A stretch of 64,000 nucleotides of DNA, taken from assembly GCA_020541285.1 (NCBI GenBank), contig CP047043.1, forward strand, positions 992,001-1,056,000, given 5' to 3'. Shown in pieces: positions 34,871 to 46,285 of this stretch (positions within the stretch are counted from its first letter, which is position 1; each line of letters begins with the position of its first letter). Source of the DNA: Candidatus Gillettellia adelgis (GTDB lineage Bacteria; Pseudomonadota; Gammaproteobacteria; Enterobacterales; Enterobacteriaceae). The translations under genes were made by a program, and so were the position numbers. The notes beneath the pieces were generated by a model that was given only the letters and a program-made list of their open reading frames with translations, was not told the DNA's origin and ran no database searches.

Positions 34871-35338
34871 ATGCTTAAAAAAGTAGAAATTTTTACCGAT
34901 GGCTCCTGTCTTGGCAACCCAGGACCAGGAGGTTATGGTATAATAATCCGTTACAAACAGGTTGAAAAGCTCTTTAGTATGGGTTATCACTTAACCACTA
35001 ATAACCGTATGGAGTTGATGGCGACGATTGTAGCGCTAGAAGCGTTAATTCCACCTTGTAACATAATCCTTAAGACCGATAGCCAGTACGTACACCAAGG
35101 AATAACTCAATGGGTTTTTAATTGGAAAAAACGCGGATGGAAAACCGCTAATAAACAACCCGTTAAGAATATTGACCTATGGAAGCACTTAGACTTAGTC
35201 ATACATCGCCACCACATAACATGGAAATGGGTGAAAGGTCACGTTGGTCATATAGAAAACGAACGCTGTGATGTTCTAGCACGTGATGCGGCTAGCCATC
35301 CAACTCAGAAGGATAACGGCTATAATCCGGATGTTTAA
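34871..35338 (+). CDS. rnhA: ribonuclease HI
   Basis: Degrades the RNA strand of RNA-DNA hybrids, clearing R-loops and primers. The 155-residue length equals that of E. coli RnhA. The catalytic residues are intact: D10 (FTDGSC), E48 (NRMELM), D70 (KTDSQYV) and D134 ([11 protein letters not shown]), with H124 in VKGHVGH. The basic handle region near residues 80-100 ([16 protein letters not shown]) is conserved. It is divergent from dnaQ; the convergent gene just downstream, yafS, is dead. Confidence 0.97.
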   Translation: MLKKVEIFTDGSCLGNPGPGGYGIIIRYKQVEKLFSMGYHLTTNNRMELMATIVALEALIPPCNIILKTDSQYVHQGITQWVFNWKKRGWKTANKQPVKNIDLWKHLDLVIHRHHITWKWVKGHVGHIENERCDVLARDAASHPTQKDNGYNPDV

Positions 35339-35344
35339 GATAGT

Positions 35345-36040
35345 GTGTACGATAACTCTTGATCGCCTTTGCATCACGTCTGAAAACAACTTTGTTAGCC
35401 CTGCTTTCATCGGTGTGAGTAGCAACGGTAATGTACGTTTCCATGCCAAAATACTATTAATCTCCTAAAACTGGTATATGAGTACATAAAAACCTTCCAC
35501 CTCTATTTCTGCCATGGTAATACATGACATCGCACTTGATATAATATCTCGTAATTCAATAAACTCAACCAATCTAGCATATGCATCTGACTAAACATTC
35601 AGCTAACATAAAGCTGTCGATCGCACCAACAGGAAAAAACTTACTTAATCCTCATAAACTAGGTGGCTTAAAGTCTCTAATTACTAACCAACTATTATCA
35701 ATTAAAACTCGATCAACCTCACATAGTAAACGATAAGCATCATTAACATAGCAGAGCATGCGAGCTAGTAAGGACGTATCTAATGATTTTGTAAAAATGG
35801 AAACAGGAAACTTTCCGCAATAACTTACAGTGTATTCCCTGTTAACCATACATTTACCTGATGTAAGATGGTACATTGATCGGCCGACACACTGGCACGT
35901 AAGTCACTGAGCTTCAATAAATGAAAACCAAATAACTTTGACCACCATAGTCGTAACTGATATTCAAGCGCTCCCCGGAAGCACTCTCCCAATGGCAGTT
36001 CAGACCATAACGATGAGCCAATAAACTTTTCTAGAAAATG
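35345..36040 (-). pseudogene. yafS: yafS fossil (SAM-dependent methyltransferase-like protein)
   Basis: A relatively fresh fossil. From the 5' side, FIGSSLWSELPLGECFRGALE and then FGFHLLKL match the N-terminal region of YafS. After a stop and frame change, DTSLLARMLCY and YRLLCEVDRVLIDNSWLVI match VCLLAHTLPW and HRLLREADRVLIDDGWLVI. After a further frame change, LDWLSLLNYEIL and CHVLPWQK match LDWLSLLNFEVL and FHVLPWNK, and ILAWKRTLPL and TPMKAG match IVARKRTIPL and NPMKQS. High identity with only about three disruptions. Its position, convergent on rnhA, is the enteric order. Enteric YafS is a predicted methyltransferase of unclear role. Confidence 0.85.
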
Positions 36041-37049
36041 GACTAGTTTTATTATTTATAATCTTCTTTTATTTCAAATCGCTATTAACAAACTAAAGTA
36101 TATAGATCTAATCTAAATTCTTGCTTTTATAGAAAAGAAATCTTTAATTCTTATTAAATAAAAATGTAAGAGTACCAGTATCAATGCAAAACAGCATCTT
36201 CTGTAGTAATACATTTAGATTAACCGTACTTTGTCAGTATTTATGAAATATTTGTACGTTAAACGTTAAATATCCGTTATATCGAAGCGCTTTCGTAACA
36301 CTAGAGCATTTCTAACATGGCGGATTATAATATTTTCATTTACAGAGCATTTCTAAACTTTTATAAGAACGTATGAAGTTCTTCGTATAATTATCGGCGT
36401 AGAAGATAACTCCTACACCCAAGGAATCTTAAGATTAGAGAAGCAGGCAACAACAAAATTTAAGACCTCTTTTACTAATCAATAACTATAAATACATGTT
36501 AACAGCCAATACACATTCCATTTGCTGTAACATGCAATATAGACTTAATGCTTATATCTATAGTTCAAACTATGTGTTACGCTCCTAAACAGCATGATAT
36601 ATCTTTTTGGACCAAACCTACCTCACTGTCAGTGAATAAATCATCTCAAACTTTCAAGGGTAGTGTAATAGTCGGATAGAATATTGCGTATCCCAGCTAG
36701 CAAATTGAATAGATGATCAATACGTTTAGTGCAGAAGATTATTACCTTTTACTGTGCAATTTAAAAGACGCTGAACCAACACAACAATTTATTTTAGGTT
36801 TTAGTTAATTACTATGCAAGGGTTGCTATTAAAATGTTTGGATACATTGCTGGTCTTTTAGGCATTTTATATTTTAGTTTTCTTAGTGCGAGTGATTTTA
36901 ACTACATGTGCGTAAGTGTTCATTGACATAATGGAGCATTTAGTATAAATCGCAAACAGCAAGAACATTCTTCTTCTTCACATATCTTTCAGTGACTTCA
37001 CTGTATAATCCCAGCAATTTATTTCCTCCCTATCTTGTAACACTCTAAT
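36041..37049. other. 1 kb gene-free region between yafS and clpB fossils
   Basis: By enteric order gloB would lie here on the plus strand after yafS, but I could not align it. A plus-strand frame near 36820-36920 gives a hydrophobic stretch (GYIAGLLGILYFSFL) like a signal or membrane segment, unidentified. The join from the yafS side to the clpB side must be a rearrangement relative to E. coli. Confidence 0.4.
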
Positions 37050-39620
37050 GATTTAAGGAACATGCAAAAAAAGTATTTCTTATGACAGAAGAGGTTTTCA
37101 ATTTTTTGTTGAATCGAATGTTTCAATAAACTCACTCTCCACATAAACTTATGGTTTATGTTAGCTCAAAATATCAAGGCTGCATTAGTAATAGTAATTA
37201 TATAACCACATTCTTCTAAGTGCTTATAAAAACGCGCTACCGCACCGTAGCAATTTTAAAGATTTTAGAAAAATACTTTGGATAAGTAGATAAACACTAT
37301 TATATAATCTATCTAATTATGCATACTTAAAGACAATGGTGAGACACGACGACTATGTCTGTGGTAGATTTTTTGATCTATTCATGATATATTTTAGAAA
37401 ATTCTTTAATTATTAGCTGGGAGTTATGATTAAAAATCATAATTACCACAGTATTTCGAGAATCAATCGTGCGACCCTGACTATTAATCAAACGATTATC
37501 ACCAAATAACTGCATAACATGTTGCATATATCTCAATATGTTTTTCTGATTTATCTAACAGAACTAACACATAAGATCTTCAGCATACTGCTTCATTAGG
37601 TAACCACTCTCATCATTATTAAGATAACCCCGGAGATACACCTAACCGAAGAGATACTAAGTGATTATCCAGGAACGCAGACGCAAAAATTCACGATATT
37701 ACTGTGGCGAGATCAAAAAGAAATAAACAGTGTTTTGCAAAGTGTTTTTACCTATTTTAGTCGGACCGACGAACAAAAAACAATAAATTTAACGATTAAT
37801 CTGAGAATATCCGGAACAACTAAGACGAATCGCATTAGTAACGGCTATGTTGTACCACTGCGTTATGACTGATTACTCTTGCATGAAGTTTATGCTTGTC
37901 AGTATAGCAATTTATAACGTTTTAATTCTAATATTCTAACCACAAGCATACCTGTAATACACGCTAGCACTTCACCGATTTGTATATCGGTCACACGATT
38001 ATGCAGTAACTTTATATTATTACTTTCAATTTACGACATAATAACTATTTTCTACAGACCAGGAATTTAACTATATGCATATCAGACATTTATTCTGAGT
38101 CATTAATACAACATACTGTCTCTAAAATAGACTATCCTACTATAGCTTAGCTTTGATATTCTACATATCGTAGAATAAATCTTTTCAGCTTGTAACCCTA
38201 TTCTATGAAGAATACTCGTATTTTCTTTAATTCACGACTAGAACATCTTTATGTATTTCTTACAAGTGTCTTCAGATTCTTCATGCAATATGCTTGCTTT
38301 TCTAGTTTTTGTTGCGTAATGCGGTGTTCTACGTGATTGCGTAACTCCGGCTTAGCATTCATTGACATACGGATGCTAGCTACTCCTTCATCGATGAAAT
38401 CAAATAGTTTTATTCAGAAATAAACGACTACTTTTATAACAGCAAGGCATTTGGGCTGCTATAACAATCTCTGGGTAATACTTTTAAACATGATGATACA
38501 ACTCATTTCGTTCTTTCAAACATGCATAATAGTCACGTGATCATCTATAGACAGTACTGGAACATAAGGTTTTTTTTGAAATCGACGCGCAAGAACTGTC
38601 AATCTTTCGAAATATATTGACAAGACTCATTCGGGATAGTCACACTAATACAGTGCAGTCTTCCCCCTTGTGCTAATGCCGGCTTTATCATACCCCAACA
38701 TTTATAAGCACCATTCATTCTCCATAAACTAACAAATAATGTATAATTCATCAATAAAAAGCTTTCTTTCTTTAGTGATAGTCTTTAAGACTCCGTTAGA
38801 CGCCTTTCAACCTCTCTGGAACACTTAGCGCTAGTAATTCAGGGTGTATCTATATAATCTAAAGACAACGTACGTTTATACTGTAGTCTTTTAGAAACGT
38901 TTTTCTTTTTAGTACATTGTACGAAGTCTGCAATGATAACGATTTACCTACTCGAAATTCACTAAGTAAATCTGTTTATTTTGCACGATGCTTAATACAT
39001 AAATAGTGCGATAACTTTCTTCGTCATAACTAACTCATTGATTAAATTTACTTGGCGCGGCACGTTGGATCATATCAATAGTATTATTTAATACCTTCAA
39101 TGATATTTATTATATCAATTTTCGTTTTATCATTGCCTCGAATCTTCTACAGAGCTTTTCAAGTTTTATTCGCTATTGCGCCAGCAATGTTAATTGCTGA
39201 ATTAAAGTGCTATGATCTTTAAATATTTTAAGAATCAACACTCAAAAAAAATAAAATTTTTTGGATCCTTGCTTTCATATTAACTGATTTCATAATTTTC
39301 AAAACACATAGAAAGTTTTTTAAATAGTTGAACCTTGCCACCCTTACCTTATATTTTAGTAAGCGAGACAATACTTTTAATTTTCGTGAATGTATACTCT
39401 ACGTTAATACCAGATTAAGACAATACTCGAAGTACAACTTCACCTATCCAATGAAGTAGGATAGTTATTAAATATAACACCTTAAACTAGTTGTCAAACC
39501 CCAAACGATAATGACTAAGTATCTGTGATATGCGAGTTACAGTGTTATTTATTAAAGCAATCAGATTCTTAAGACCTCTAAGTTAGAGTGATAGCTACTA
39601 CTAATTTTTCATTTAAAATA
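37050..39620 (-). pseudogene. clpB: clpB fossil (ATP-dependent disaggregase ClpB)
   Basis: Almost the whole of ClpB can be traced on the minus strand, in order. Near 39250 FLKYLKIIAL matches the N domain. Near 39080 NTIDMIQRAAPSKF matches YTIDLTERAEQGKL. Near 38930 VGKSLSL is the first Walker A. Near 38800 ERLKGV and FIDELY match EERLKGV and FIDELH (Walker B). Near 38600 ARRFQK matches ERRFQK. Near 37840 AIRLSCSGYSQINR matches AIRRSRAGLADPNR, then FLFVGPTKIGKNTL matches the second Walker A FLFLGPTGVGKTEL. Near 37450 SQGRTIDSRNTVVIM matches GQGRTVDFRNTVVIMT. Near 37110 SIQQKIENL matches the C-terminal AIQQQIENP. Dozens of stops and frame changes exist, yet the total length (about 2.57 kb) is nearly unchanged. 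It lies beyond the pgeF fossil after rluD, the enteric order. Confidence 0.9.
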
Positions 39621-40949
39621 ACAATCTACATCTTCAAAATTATATGCGTTATAATGCACATTGCATGTACATAAAATTTTCTCATATAGTTGGTCACTTT
39701 ACTAATATAAACCTAAAATATTAATGAACCTTATCTATCTGCTCAGAATGAAGACTCTCGACAGCTGCTTCAGTCAATGCCTTACTAGCATAGTACTCTA
39801 TTACCATAGAATCTCAAACGCAAAATATAATTAATATATTTCGACCTAAAATTTTTAGTATTATACTATGTAGTACTAAATTTTTTGCATTTAATGAGTT
39901 AAATTAGTCTCATAAAATGTACAATATATCTAGTTTTATTATATGAATACATATAATTTATTTAGTTACACTCATAGTAACCAGTGCTATCAGCAGCTTT
40001 TGCTACTCACACTGCAAAAGACTTACATAGCTAATATATAGAGAACGGCTTATTGTTATTCATGTGCTCAATAAGATTACGAATCTCCATTACAATATCT
40101 TATATCTATGAATACAACTAACCACTACAATTAACCAATCAAAGTAATCTTAGCGATAAGGTCGCTTTTCTCTCTAAAAACCACAACAGTTGCTCGCATA
40201 TCCTATGTCAGGATTATTGCTGAACAATCTTAATGTAACAAAAGTCACCTAGAAGTTACGATTCATATCAGTTAGGAATTTTATTATTAAATATACGCTT
40301 ACTGATAACGTCACCATAAATAAAGATCACAACAAGCGAATCTAGGCTAGTACCGTTATAACAGACTCAAAAACAACATATTTCTCATCTAATTAGACTG
40401 ACATATTCGACAAAATTCATCAAATTAATGCAAATTACAGTTACATGTGGCCGTCTGATCTCAATATCCTCAATTGATTATGAGATAAGCTGAATTACAT
40501 ATTGATTCATTGCAATCTGTATACCTTAACGCTTAAAGTTTTCGCGAATCATATACGATAATATTTTTGCTAAATCCAAGTAGAATACTGCAGTAAACAC
40601 AGTATGTTGTCTGAATGTTACATCTTTTAGTAAATCAAAGAACATTTGTGTGCTATCTATGGATTGCTTAGTGTTTTACATCTTTATATCAGGTATGAAT
40701 ATGGATTATAGCGATCGATATTGATGGTCAACATTCGTCTCTGTTATATAGGTATCACTCACTTTCAATGGTAATAACCGTTCCATCAAAAATAATACAT
40801 AGCTTACTGAGTTACTCAGTAAATGTTCTGAACAACAATAAAACCCATAATTTACCATTAAATCAATCATATTCACGAATTACCTGACTCAATATATAGT
40901 GGAATTTTATTATACTTGTAACCTTTATAGAAGCATAATTAATACTGAT
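39621..40949. other. 1.3 kb gene-free region between clpB and pgeF fossils
   Basis: In E. coli pgeF and clpB are almost adjacent, so this stretch is extra. I see no intact gene, no tRNA and no clear fossil in it. Confidence 0.4.
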
Positions 40950-41660
40950 TGCTAAAGACATAATTTTATTCCAGTAGATATTAGGATATATGCTAGATTG
41001 TGTTTCCTGTGTTAGATGAGCAAAATTAATCAACGTAGCTATATACTGATCGTTGGTATCTTATTCTAATTTTCATAAGCTTTTATAAAGATTTACTATG
41101 CTACCTTATTACATCTAATAATATACCAAACAGCTCTTTGTAGCCGAAACTACTGTAATATAGTCACTAAATTATGCCGAAATAATACGGAAGTATGCTG
41201 TTATTTATTGATTCACTTAGTTATTGCTTGCGTAGCTAGTAAAATTTATTATTAAATAGCTAATAAGTTTATGTATTCTATCGAAGTAATATAATTATCA
41301 GAATGCTAACTGTAGGGTTGAATAAAGTGTTATGTAAAAACTCACTGATGTGTTAATATTCGACAGCTTAGTGAAAGGGGTGCGAAGTTTTAGTAATCAT
41401 ATCTAATGTGTAGTTTTTTAAACTTATAGAATAACTGCAATTATAGCATAATCAGCTTTTTAAAGCATTTAAAAATAAGATAGTTAGAATGCTGTCTTCT
41501 GTATAAAGAAGCATGCCATTGTCTTGTTCATCAATATCATAAAACAACAACATTTCGACTCTAATAACTAGAGTGTAGAGCAGTGTGATTGCGATATTTT
41601 GTCAAATATACTGATATAAATGTATTTTTTCTTAGTAATAAATAAAACGAACATCACTAA
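40950..41660 (-). pseudogene. pgeF: pgeF (yfiH) fossil, purine nucleoside / peptidoglycan-editing enzyme
   Basis: Directly downstream of rluD on the same strand, as in E. coli. A minus-strand frame at about 41490-41545 gives DEQDNGMLLYTEDSILTILF, aligning with TDQRGVVCAVMTADCLPVLF of the laccase-domain (DUF152) family including the metal-site ADC. After a stop, near 41390-41430, LKNYTLDMITK aligns with LCAGVLEETVS. The left limit is estimated from family length (about 243 codons); the rest is too decayed to align. Confidence 0.6.
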
Positions 41661-41682
41661 CGCTACTGTATAATTTTGTGTT

Positions 41683-42642
41683 TTAAATTTTTCGCTGTTC
41701 AGCCTGTAACGCAGTTATCAAATCGATCATATCTTGTGGCAAAGGTGCATACCACTCCATTTGGCTTCCAAAAATCGAGTAATGCATGCGTAACATAGTG
41801 GCATGCAACGCCTGGCGATCGAAGCTGCGCAGCATATTTATCAAGGCTGGTGGCGTACCTTTCGGTAATCGTAGGCGCCCGCCGTATACCTTATCACCCA
41901 CCAGAGGATGGTGGATATGTGACATATGTACGCGAATCTGGTGAGTACGACCAGTTTCTAAACGCAAACGGAGGTGAGTATGAGTGTGAAATTTTTCTAT
42001 CACTTGATAATGCGTCACTGCTGATTTACCTGCAGCATTCACTGCCATATGTGTGCGTTTAGTGATATGACGCGAAATAGGTTTATCCACCGTACCACCA
42101 GTAGTCATCGCACCTATCACGATAGCTTCGTATTCTCGTGTGATCTTTCGAGTCTTTAGAGCTTCTAGCAATCGAGCTTGTGCTGATATAGTTCTCGCTA
42201 CTATCATTAAACCAGTAGTATCTTTATCTAAGCGATGCACGATACCTGCGCGAGGTACAGTAATGCTTTCCGGATAATAATGTAATAATGCATTCAGCAT
42301 AGTACCGCCTGGATTACCAGTTCCAGGATGTACAACCAAATTACGTGGCTTATTGATTACCAGAATATCTCTATCCTTATAAATAATATCTAAGACAATC
42401 TTCTGTGGTTCCCAACAAGCAGCTACTTCTAAACTTTTAGAAATAGAAACTAACTCTCCACCCAGCACTTTTTCTTTTGGCTTATTTACCGTTTTACCAT
42501 TAACCTGTACTTGATTCTTTAAAATCCACGCTTTGATGCGAGAACGTGAATAATCAGGGAATAATTTAACCATCGCTTGATCTAAGCGTTGTTTAACTTG
42601 AGATTCGGCGACCCTTGCAGTGATAGTTACTAGTGGCACCAT
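41683..42642 (-). CDS. rluD: 23S rRNA pseudouridine synthase RluD (1911/1915/1917)
   Basis: Makes pseudouridines in helix 69 of 23S rRNA, important for ribosome assembly and termination. The 319-residue protein matches E. coli RluD (326). It has an N-terminal S4-like RNA-binding domain around residues 15-75 (RLDQAMVKLFPDYSRSRIK), a catalytic domain with active-site D139 in HRLDKDTTG, INKPRNLVVHPG, and RLETGRTHQIRVHM with HPLVGDKVYGGR. The C-terminal acidic tail of the E. coli protein is trimmed by about seven residues. It is divergent from bamD, as in E. coli; its usual downstream genes pgeF and clpB are fossils. Confidence 0.97.
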   Translation of the reverse strand: MVPLVTITARVAESQVKQRLDQAMVKLFPDYSRSRIKAWILKNQVQVNGKTVNKPKEKVLGGELVSISKSLEVAACWEPQKIVLDIIYKDRDILVINKPRNLVVHPGTGNPGGTMLNALLHYYPESITVPRAGIVHRLDKDTTGLMIVARTISAQARLLEALKTRKITREYEAIVIGAMTTGGTVDKPISRHITKRTHMAVNAAGKSAVTHYQVIEKFHTHTHLRLRLETGRTHQIRVHMSHIHHPLVGDKVYGGRLRLPKGTPPALINMLRSFDRQALHATMLRMHYSIFGSQMEWYAPLPQDMIDLITALQAEQRKI

Positions 42643-42896
42643 ATGCGGTATCTGACTTAACGTTGGGTTTTACAACTATATAATTGAATATAACATACAT
42701 GTCTTGTATGACATAAAATATTCGCACTGTAAAATAATGTAAACTCCGCAGTTCCTAAGAAAAGTCAGGCTACGAGTGATTAGGATGAACCAAAACAAAG
42801 AGCGCATATGCAATAGTGAGTATGACAGTTATACTTAGTTTTTTTAAACAACTTACCGGATAGTCTCATAATACACTCTGAGGATAATAAAACGCC

Positions 42897-43646
42897 ATGC
42901 AGAATATGAAATATCTGATAGTAATAGTTATATTTAGTTTATTGCTATCAGGTTGTTCCACTCATCAATACATAACGTCCAATAAACCACTGACAGAACA
43001 TTATGCTCTGGCCCAAAAAAACATGCAGGACGGTAACTTCAAGGAAGCTATTGCACAACTAGAAACGTTAAATAAACGCTATCCTTTCGGGCCATATTCC
43101 CAACAGATTCAGCTAGATCTAATCTATTCGTACTATAAATCCAGCAACTTTATTTCAACTCAAGCATCTATTGATCGCTTATTGCGTGTGCATCCAACAC
43201 ATCCGAATATCGATTATGTTATGTACATGCACGGCTTAACTGATATGGCACTGAATGATAGTACATTACAAAGTTTCCTCAGAATTGATTGTTCAGATCG
43301 CGATCCGCAGAACGCGCGTGCTGCATTTCATGACTTCCACCAATTTATTTGGCGTTTTCCTAATAGCCAGTACGTCGCGGACGCTCATAAACGTTTAGTT
43401 TATCTAAAAGGACGTTTAGCTCAATACGAACTGTCAGTACTAAAATACTATATGAAACGCGGCGCTTACATTGCAGTTATTCATCGTGCTGAAGATATGT
43501 TATGTAAGTACCAAGATACTAAGGCAACCTATGATGCACTGCCATTCATGAAAGATGCTTATCAAGTATTACAATTAAACATAGAAGCCGAAAAAGTCGC
43601 CAAGTTAATCGACGCTAATCCAAGACATATGGGAACATCATACTAA
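42897..43646 (+). CDS. bamD: outer membrane protein assembly factor BamD (lipoprotein)
   Basis: Essential lipoprotein partner of BamA in the outer-membrane beta-barrel assembly machine. The 249-residue protein has a lipoprotein signal peptide with lipobox LLSGC, the modified Cys being residue 20, then five TPR-like repeats: QNMQDGNFKEAIAQLE, GPYSQQIQLDLIYSYYKSSN, HPNIDYVMYMHGL, then DRDPQNARAAFHDF with YPNSQY-like FPNSQYVADA, then AEKVAKLIDAN. All match E. coli BamD (245). A ribosome binding site (gagga) precedes the start. Divergent from rluD. The downstream genes raiA and pheA of enteric order survive only as fossils. Retention points to a working outer membrane. Confidence 0.96.
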   Translation: MQNMKYLIVIVIFSLLLSGCSTHQYITSNKPLTEHYALAQKNMQDGNFKEAIAQLETLNKRYPFGPYSQQIQLDLIYSYYKSSNFISTQASIDRLLRVHPTHPNIDYVMYMHGLTDMALNDSTLQSFLRIDCSDRDPQNARAAFHDFHQFIWRFPNSQYVADAHKRLVYLKGRLAQYELSVLKYYMKRGAYIAVIHRAEDMLCKYQDTKATYDALPFMKDAYQVLQLNIEAEKVAKLIDANPRHMGTSY

Positions 43647-44329
43647 AAAGCTATGGGGTGGACGTATATCTAGATCAATTAAATTAAATCAAGATATCAA
43701 AAAAAATAACAGATTGTATATGACTATGCCTATAGTCCGGGGAGAGTCAATCCGTCATTATAACTCTAATTTTTTAAGTTAGTCTTTCAAGTAACGGTTA
43801 CAGAATTGCTATGTAAACTACTCTATATATTAGAGCTACCTACCATTTTCTTAAGTTTCTATTCTATTTAATGCCATTAAATAGAATCAGCTATAAAACT
43901 TAAAAAGTTTGCTTTCTTTGTCACTCAAATGATCCTCTTACTCTACTTAAGTAATATAAAATATCTATTATGACTATTTAACTATATATTTATATGGCGC
44001 GCCGATATTTTATAGTGTTGATTTTAAATTTTATTAATATACTTTAATTAAAAACATTTGCGCTGTTAAACTAAAATTATTTAATACTTTATAATCTTAT
44101 TTATCGCTTAACATCTAAAATAGACTCAAGTTACTAAAGTAATTTTTACACTTACAAAATTATAAATTTTTTAGAATATGTTAACAGTTATAATGTAGCA
44201 CTATTTATAGGAGATACATTTATTTATGATAATGGGCTTACAATAACGTACGATCATTCAAGAAAACGACACGTGAAGCATACTTTTAGGACTAAAAGCC
44301 AATACAATGCGTAATACTCAAAATTCGTA
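43647..44329. other. gene-free region between bamD and raiA fossil
   Basis: About 680 bases. No gene, terminator or fossil recognised. Confidence 0.4.
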
Positions 44330-44630
44330 TAGCATAACAGCGTATAAACAGTATTAATGCGTTAAGTTACACTGACGATAACGTATAAATAATAAACTAT
44401 AGTGACTGAGTATGCTTAACGAAAAAACTAACAATTGTGCAATACTTAACCATGAACTAGTTCTAACAACGAGCTCACTAAGTTGAAGCTGGATTTAAGG
44501 CTAAAGTTTATATAATTTTAGACGAGTATATTAACAGGTATATATTTAAGTTACTGAGGAAAAGCTGCATCATATATAACTTCGCAATACTTGGTTTATA
44601 ATTATTTTACTTTAACGGGTAATAGAACGT
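44330..44630 (+). pseudogene. raiA: raiA fossil (ribosome hibernation factor, YfiA)
   Basis: Follows bamD as in E. coli. Plus-strand frame near 44420-44470 gives LNEKTNNCAILNHELVL, aligning with LEKWQTHLINPHIIL of RaiA. In a shifted frame near 44480-44550, KVEAGFKAKVYIILDEY aligns with KEPQGFVADATINTPNG. Only one frame change separates these, but the N-terminal part is badly decayed. RaiA stabilises idle 70S ribosomes in stationary phase. Confidence 0.6.
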
Positions 44631-44699
44631 CTAGTTGCAGATCCAAGGGGAATACGATTATTCCATCTTAGTAGTTACCGTTAAGTTATTTTATCATAT

Positions 44700-45850
44700 T
44701 AATTAATTTTAAAGTGCACGGTTAAGATTATAGAGGTGGTTTTTGTATTTCCACATAATCTCTACAAAATGTCGATATATATTGTAGTAAAATACCATAC
44801 TTTACCGTAATACCTTTCAAGACAATCAAGCAAAAGGATCTTCTATATTTTTAGCGATCATTATCACATAGGATTTTCTTAACTTTACATAAAGATATCG
44901 AAGTATCTCTATATTATAGAGTATATATATTTTATATGAGTCAGATTAGTTTCCTTATTATAATAAAAATAATACTTCACTATTCAAAAACCGTATCTTT
45001 CGGATTACCGAGTAAGCTATATCGCTTAAGTTTAGTATAATTGATGATATTTAGACAGGTGAAACCGTTTTCGATTTTCTTTCCCTGTCTTGTCCAAAAA
45101 ACATCTGATTATATCAGTTGTTCTGCAGTGGCTTCACTTCATTAAAAACAATCTGCCTCAGTTTGTCTAGTCTATTATTTTAGTTGTTATAAGCTATTAA
45201 AATCTATTTAACTTTTATGCAGTATTTACGAGATATACCAGGAAGCTTCTACAATTAGAGCGATGGTGGTACAGCTAACCACGTCATATGCAGTACGATA
45301 GATACTATTGCGGATGGTGTCATTGACACAGTGTTGAATCATAAATTATGTAATGGATAGTGGCACGTCTTCTAAAGAACCCTAAAAGCTTTGTGAGATG
45401 TTTATATATAAAATAGCTATAGACACTTTATATTTTAAACATACTCTACCCTTGCTAATAGCATACTGTATTATATTGATACAACACGACATAACATAAA
45501 CATAATGAGGTTCAGCTATTCAGCTCACGTGCCAGACCTAAAAGTTACAGGAATGGTTTTACATGATTAGATTGTTCCCTATATTATAGTATACATAACT
45601 CACACCCTATACTAACTAAAAATTCGTACATTCAATGTATATAATTACAATATACATAGCTTAAAATTAAATATCTTTAATAATTCTGGGTATGCATACA
45701 TCGAATAATAATGCTATTAACTGATCATAAATATAATTCTTCACAATCGAAGCTGAACACTTATCCCTGCAAGTATATATTCTTACAACTCATTGTGATT
45801 TAAATAATAAATAATAACTGTCACGCATACAAAATACATGAAAATCATAT
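44700..45850 (+). pseudogene. pheA: pheA fossil (chorismate mutase / prephenate dehydratase)
   Basis: Follows raiA as in E. coli. Plus-strand pieces match the prephenate dehydratase and ACT domains in order. Near 45035-45080 FSIIDDI-stop-TGETVFDFL aligns with [21 protein letters not shown]. Near 45215-45270 CSIY then EASTIRAMVVQL aligns with CSKF and TESTSAAMEKV. Near 45370-45410 LLKNPKSFVRCL aligns with QRQNFTRFVVLA. Near 45530-45630 VPDLKVTGMV and IIVYITHTLY-stop-LKIR align with VPAKTTLLMA and LLVLRNHNLIMTRLESR of the ACT domain. The N-terminal chorismate mutase is not clearly visible. Loss removes the committed step to phenylalanine. Confidence 0.7.
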
Positions 45851-46142
45851 GCACTATCTACGTCTAAAAATAGATGCAATAAAATACAATAGATTGATAT
45901 TATAATTTTATACAAAAAGTCGTACACCTTACACTAAAGTTGTATATAGCATCTTGAGTGTAAAACATATCGATTATCAGACGCAGTAATATATCAGGCA
46001 ACCCTTCAAACCGCCTTATAACAACCATGTTATGGTAGTATTAGTAAGTACTATATTACGGCGATATTAGTTAGTACAAGGTGCCAATGTAACTATTACC
46101 GGAGTTTTTTTTAACAATCTACTCATTGCACATGGATAAGTA
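45851..46142. other. intergenic stretch before tRNA-Leu
   Basis: No gene recognised. A plus-strand stretch near 46085-46130 reads like LVQGANVTITGVFF, a possible unidentified fossil piece. Confidence 0.35.
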
Positions 46143-46170
46143 TTGCATCTAGATTATAGAGAGGTATAAT
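46143..46170 (+). promoter_or_regulatory. sigma-70 promoter for tRNA-Leu(CAA)
   Basis: The -35 hexamer ttgcat (46143-46148), a 16-base spacer and a perfect -10 tataat (46165-46170) lie 30 bases upstream of the mature tRNA 5' end. Confidence 0.6.
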
Positions 46171-46200
46171 ACACCTATATCTCATACATAGTGCTTTACT

Positions 46201-46285
46201 GCCGAAGTGGCGAAATAGGCAGACGCAGTTGATTCAAAATCAACCGTAGCAATACATGCCGGTTCAAGTCCGGCCTTCGGCACCA
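46201..46285 (+). tRNA. leuX: tRNA-Leu (CAA)
   Basis: An 85-base class II tRNA with encoded CCA, nearly identical to E. coli leuX. The acceptor stem gccgaag pairs with cttcggc, the anticodon CAA is at 46235-46237, a long variable arm is present, and the T arm contains ggttcaagtcc. It reads UUG codons; with UUA favoured in this AT-rich genome another tRNA-Leu must exist elsewhere. Confidence 0.97.

Noticed and set aside
46020-46075. Imperfect direct repeat (tattagtaagtact / tattagttagtac)
   Set aside because: Only two short imperfect copies; no CRISPR-like spacing and no attachment-site pattern, although it is near a tRNA.
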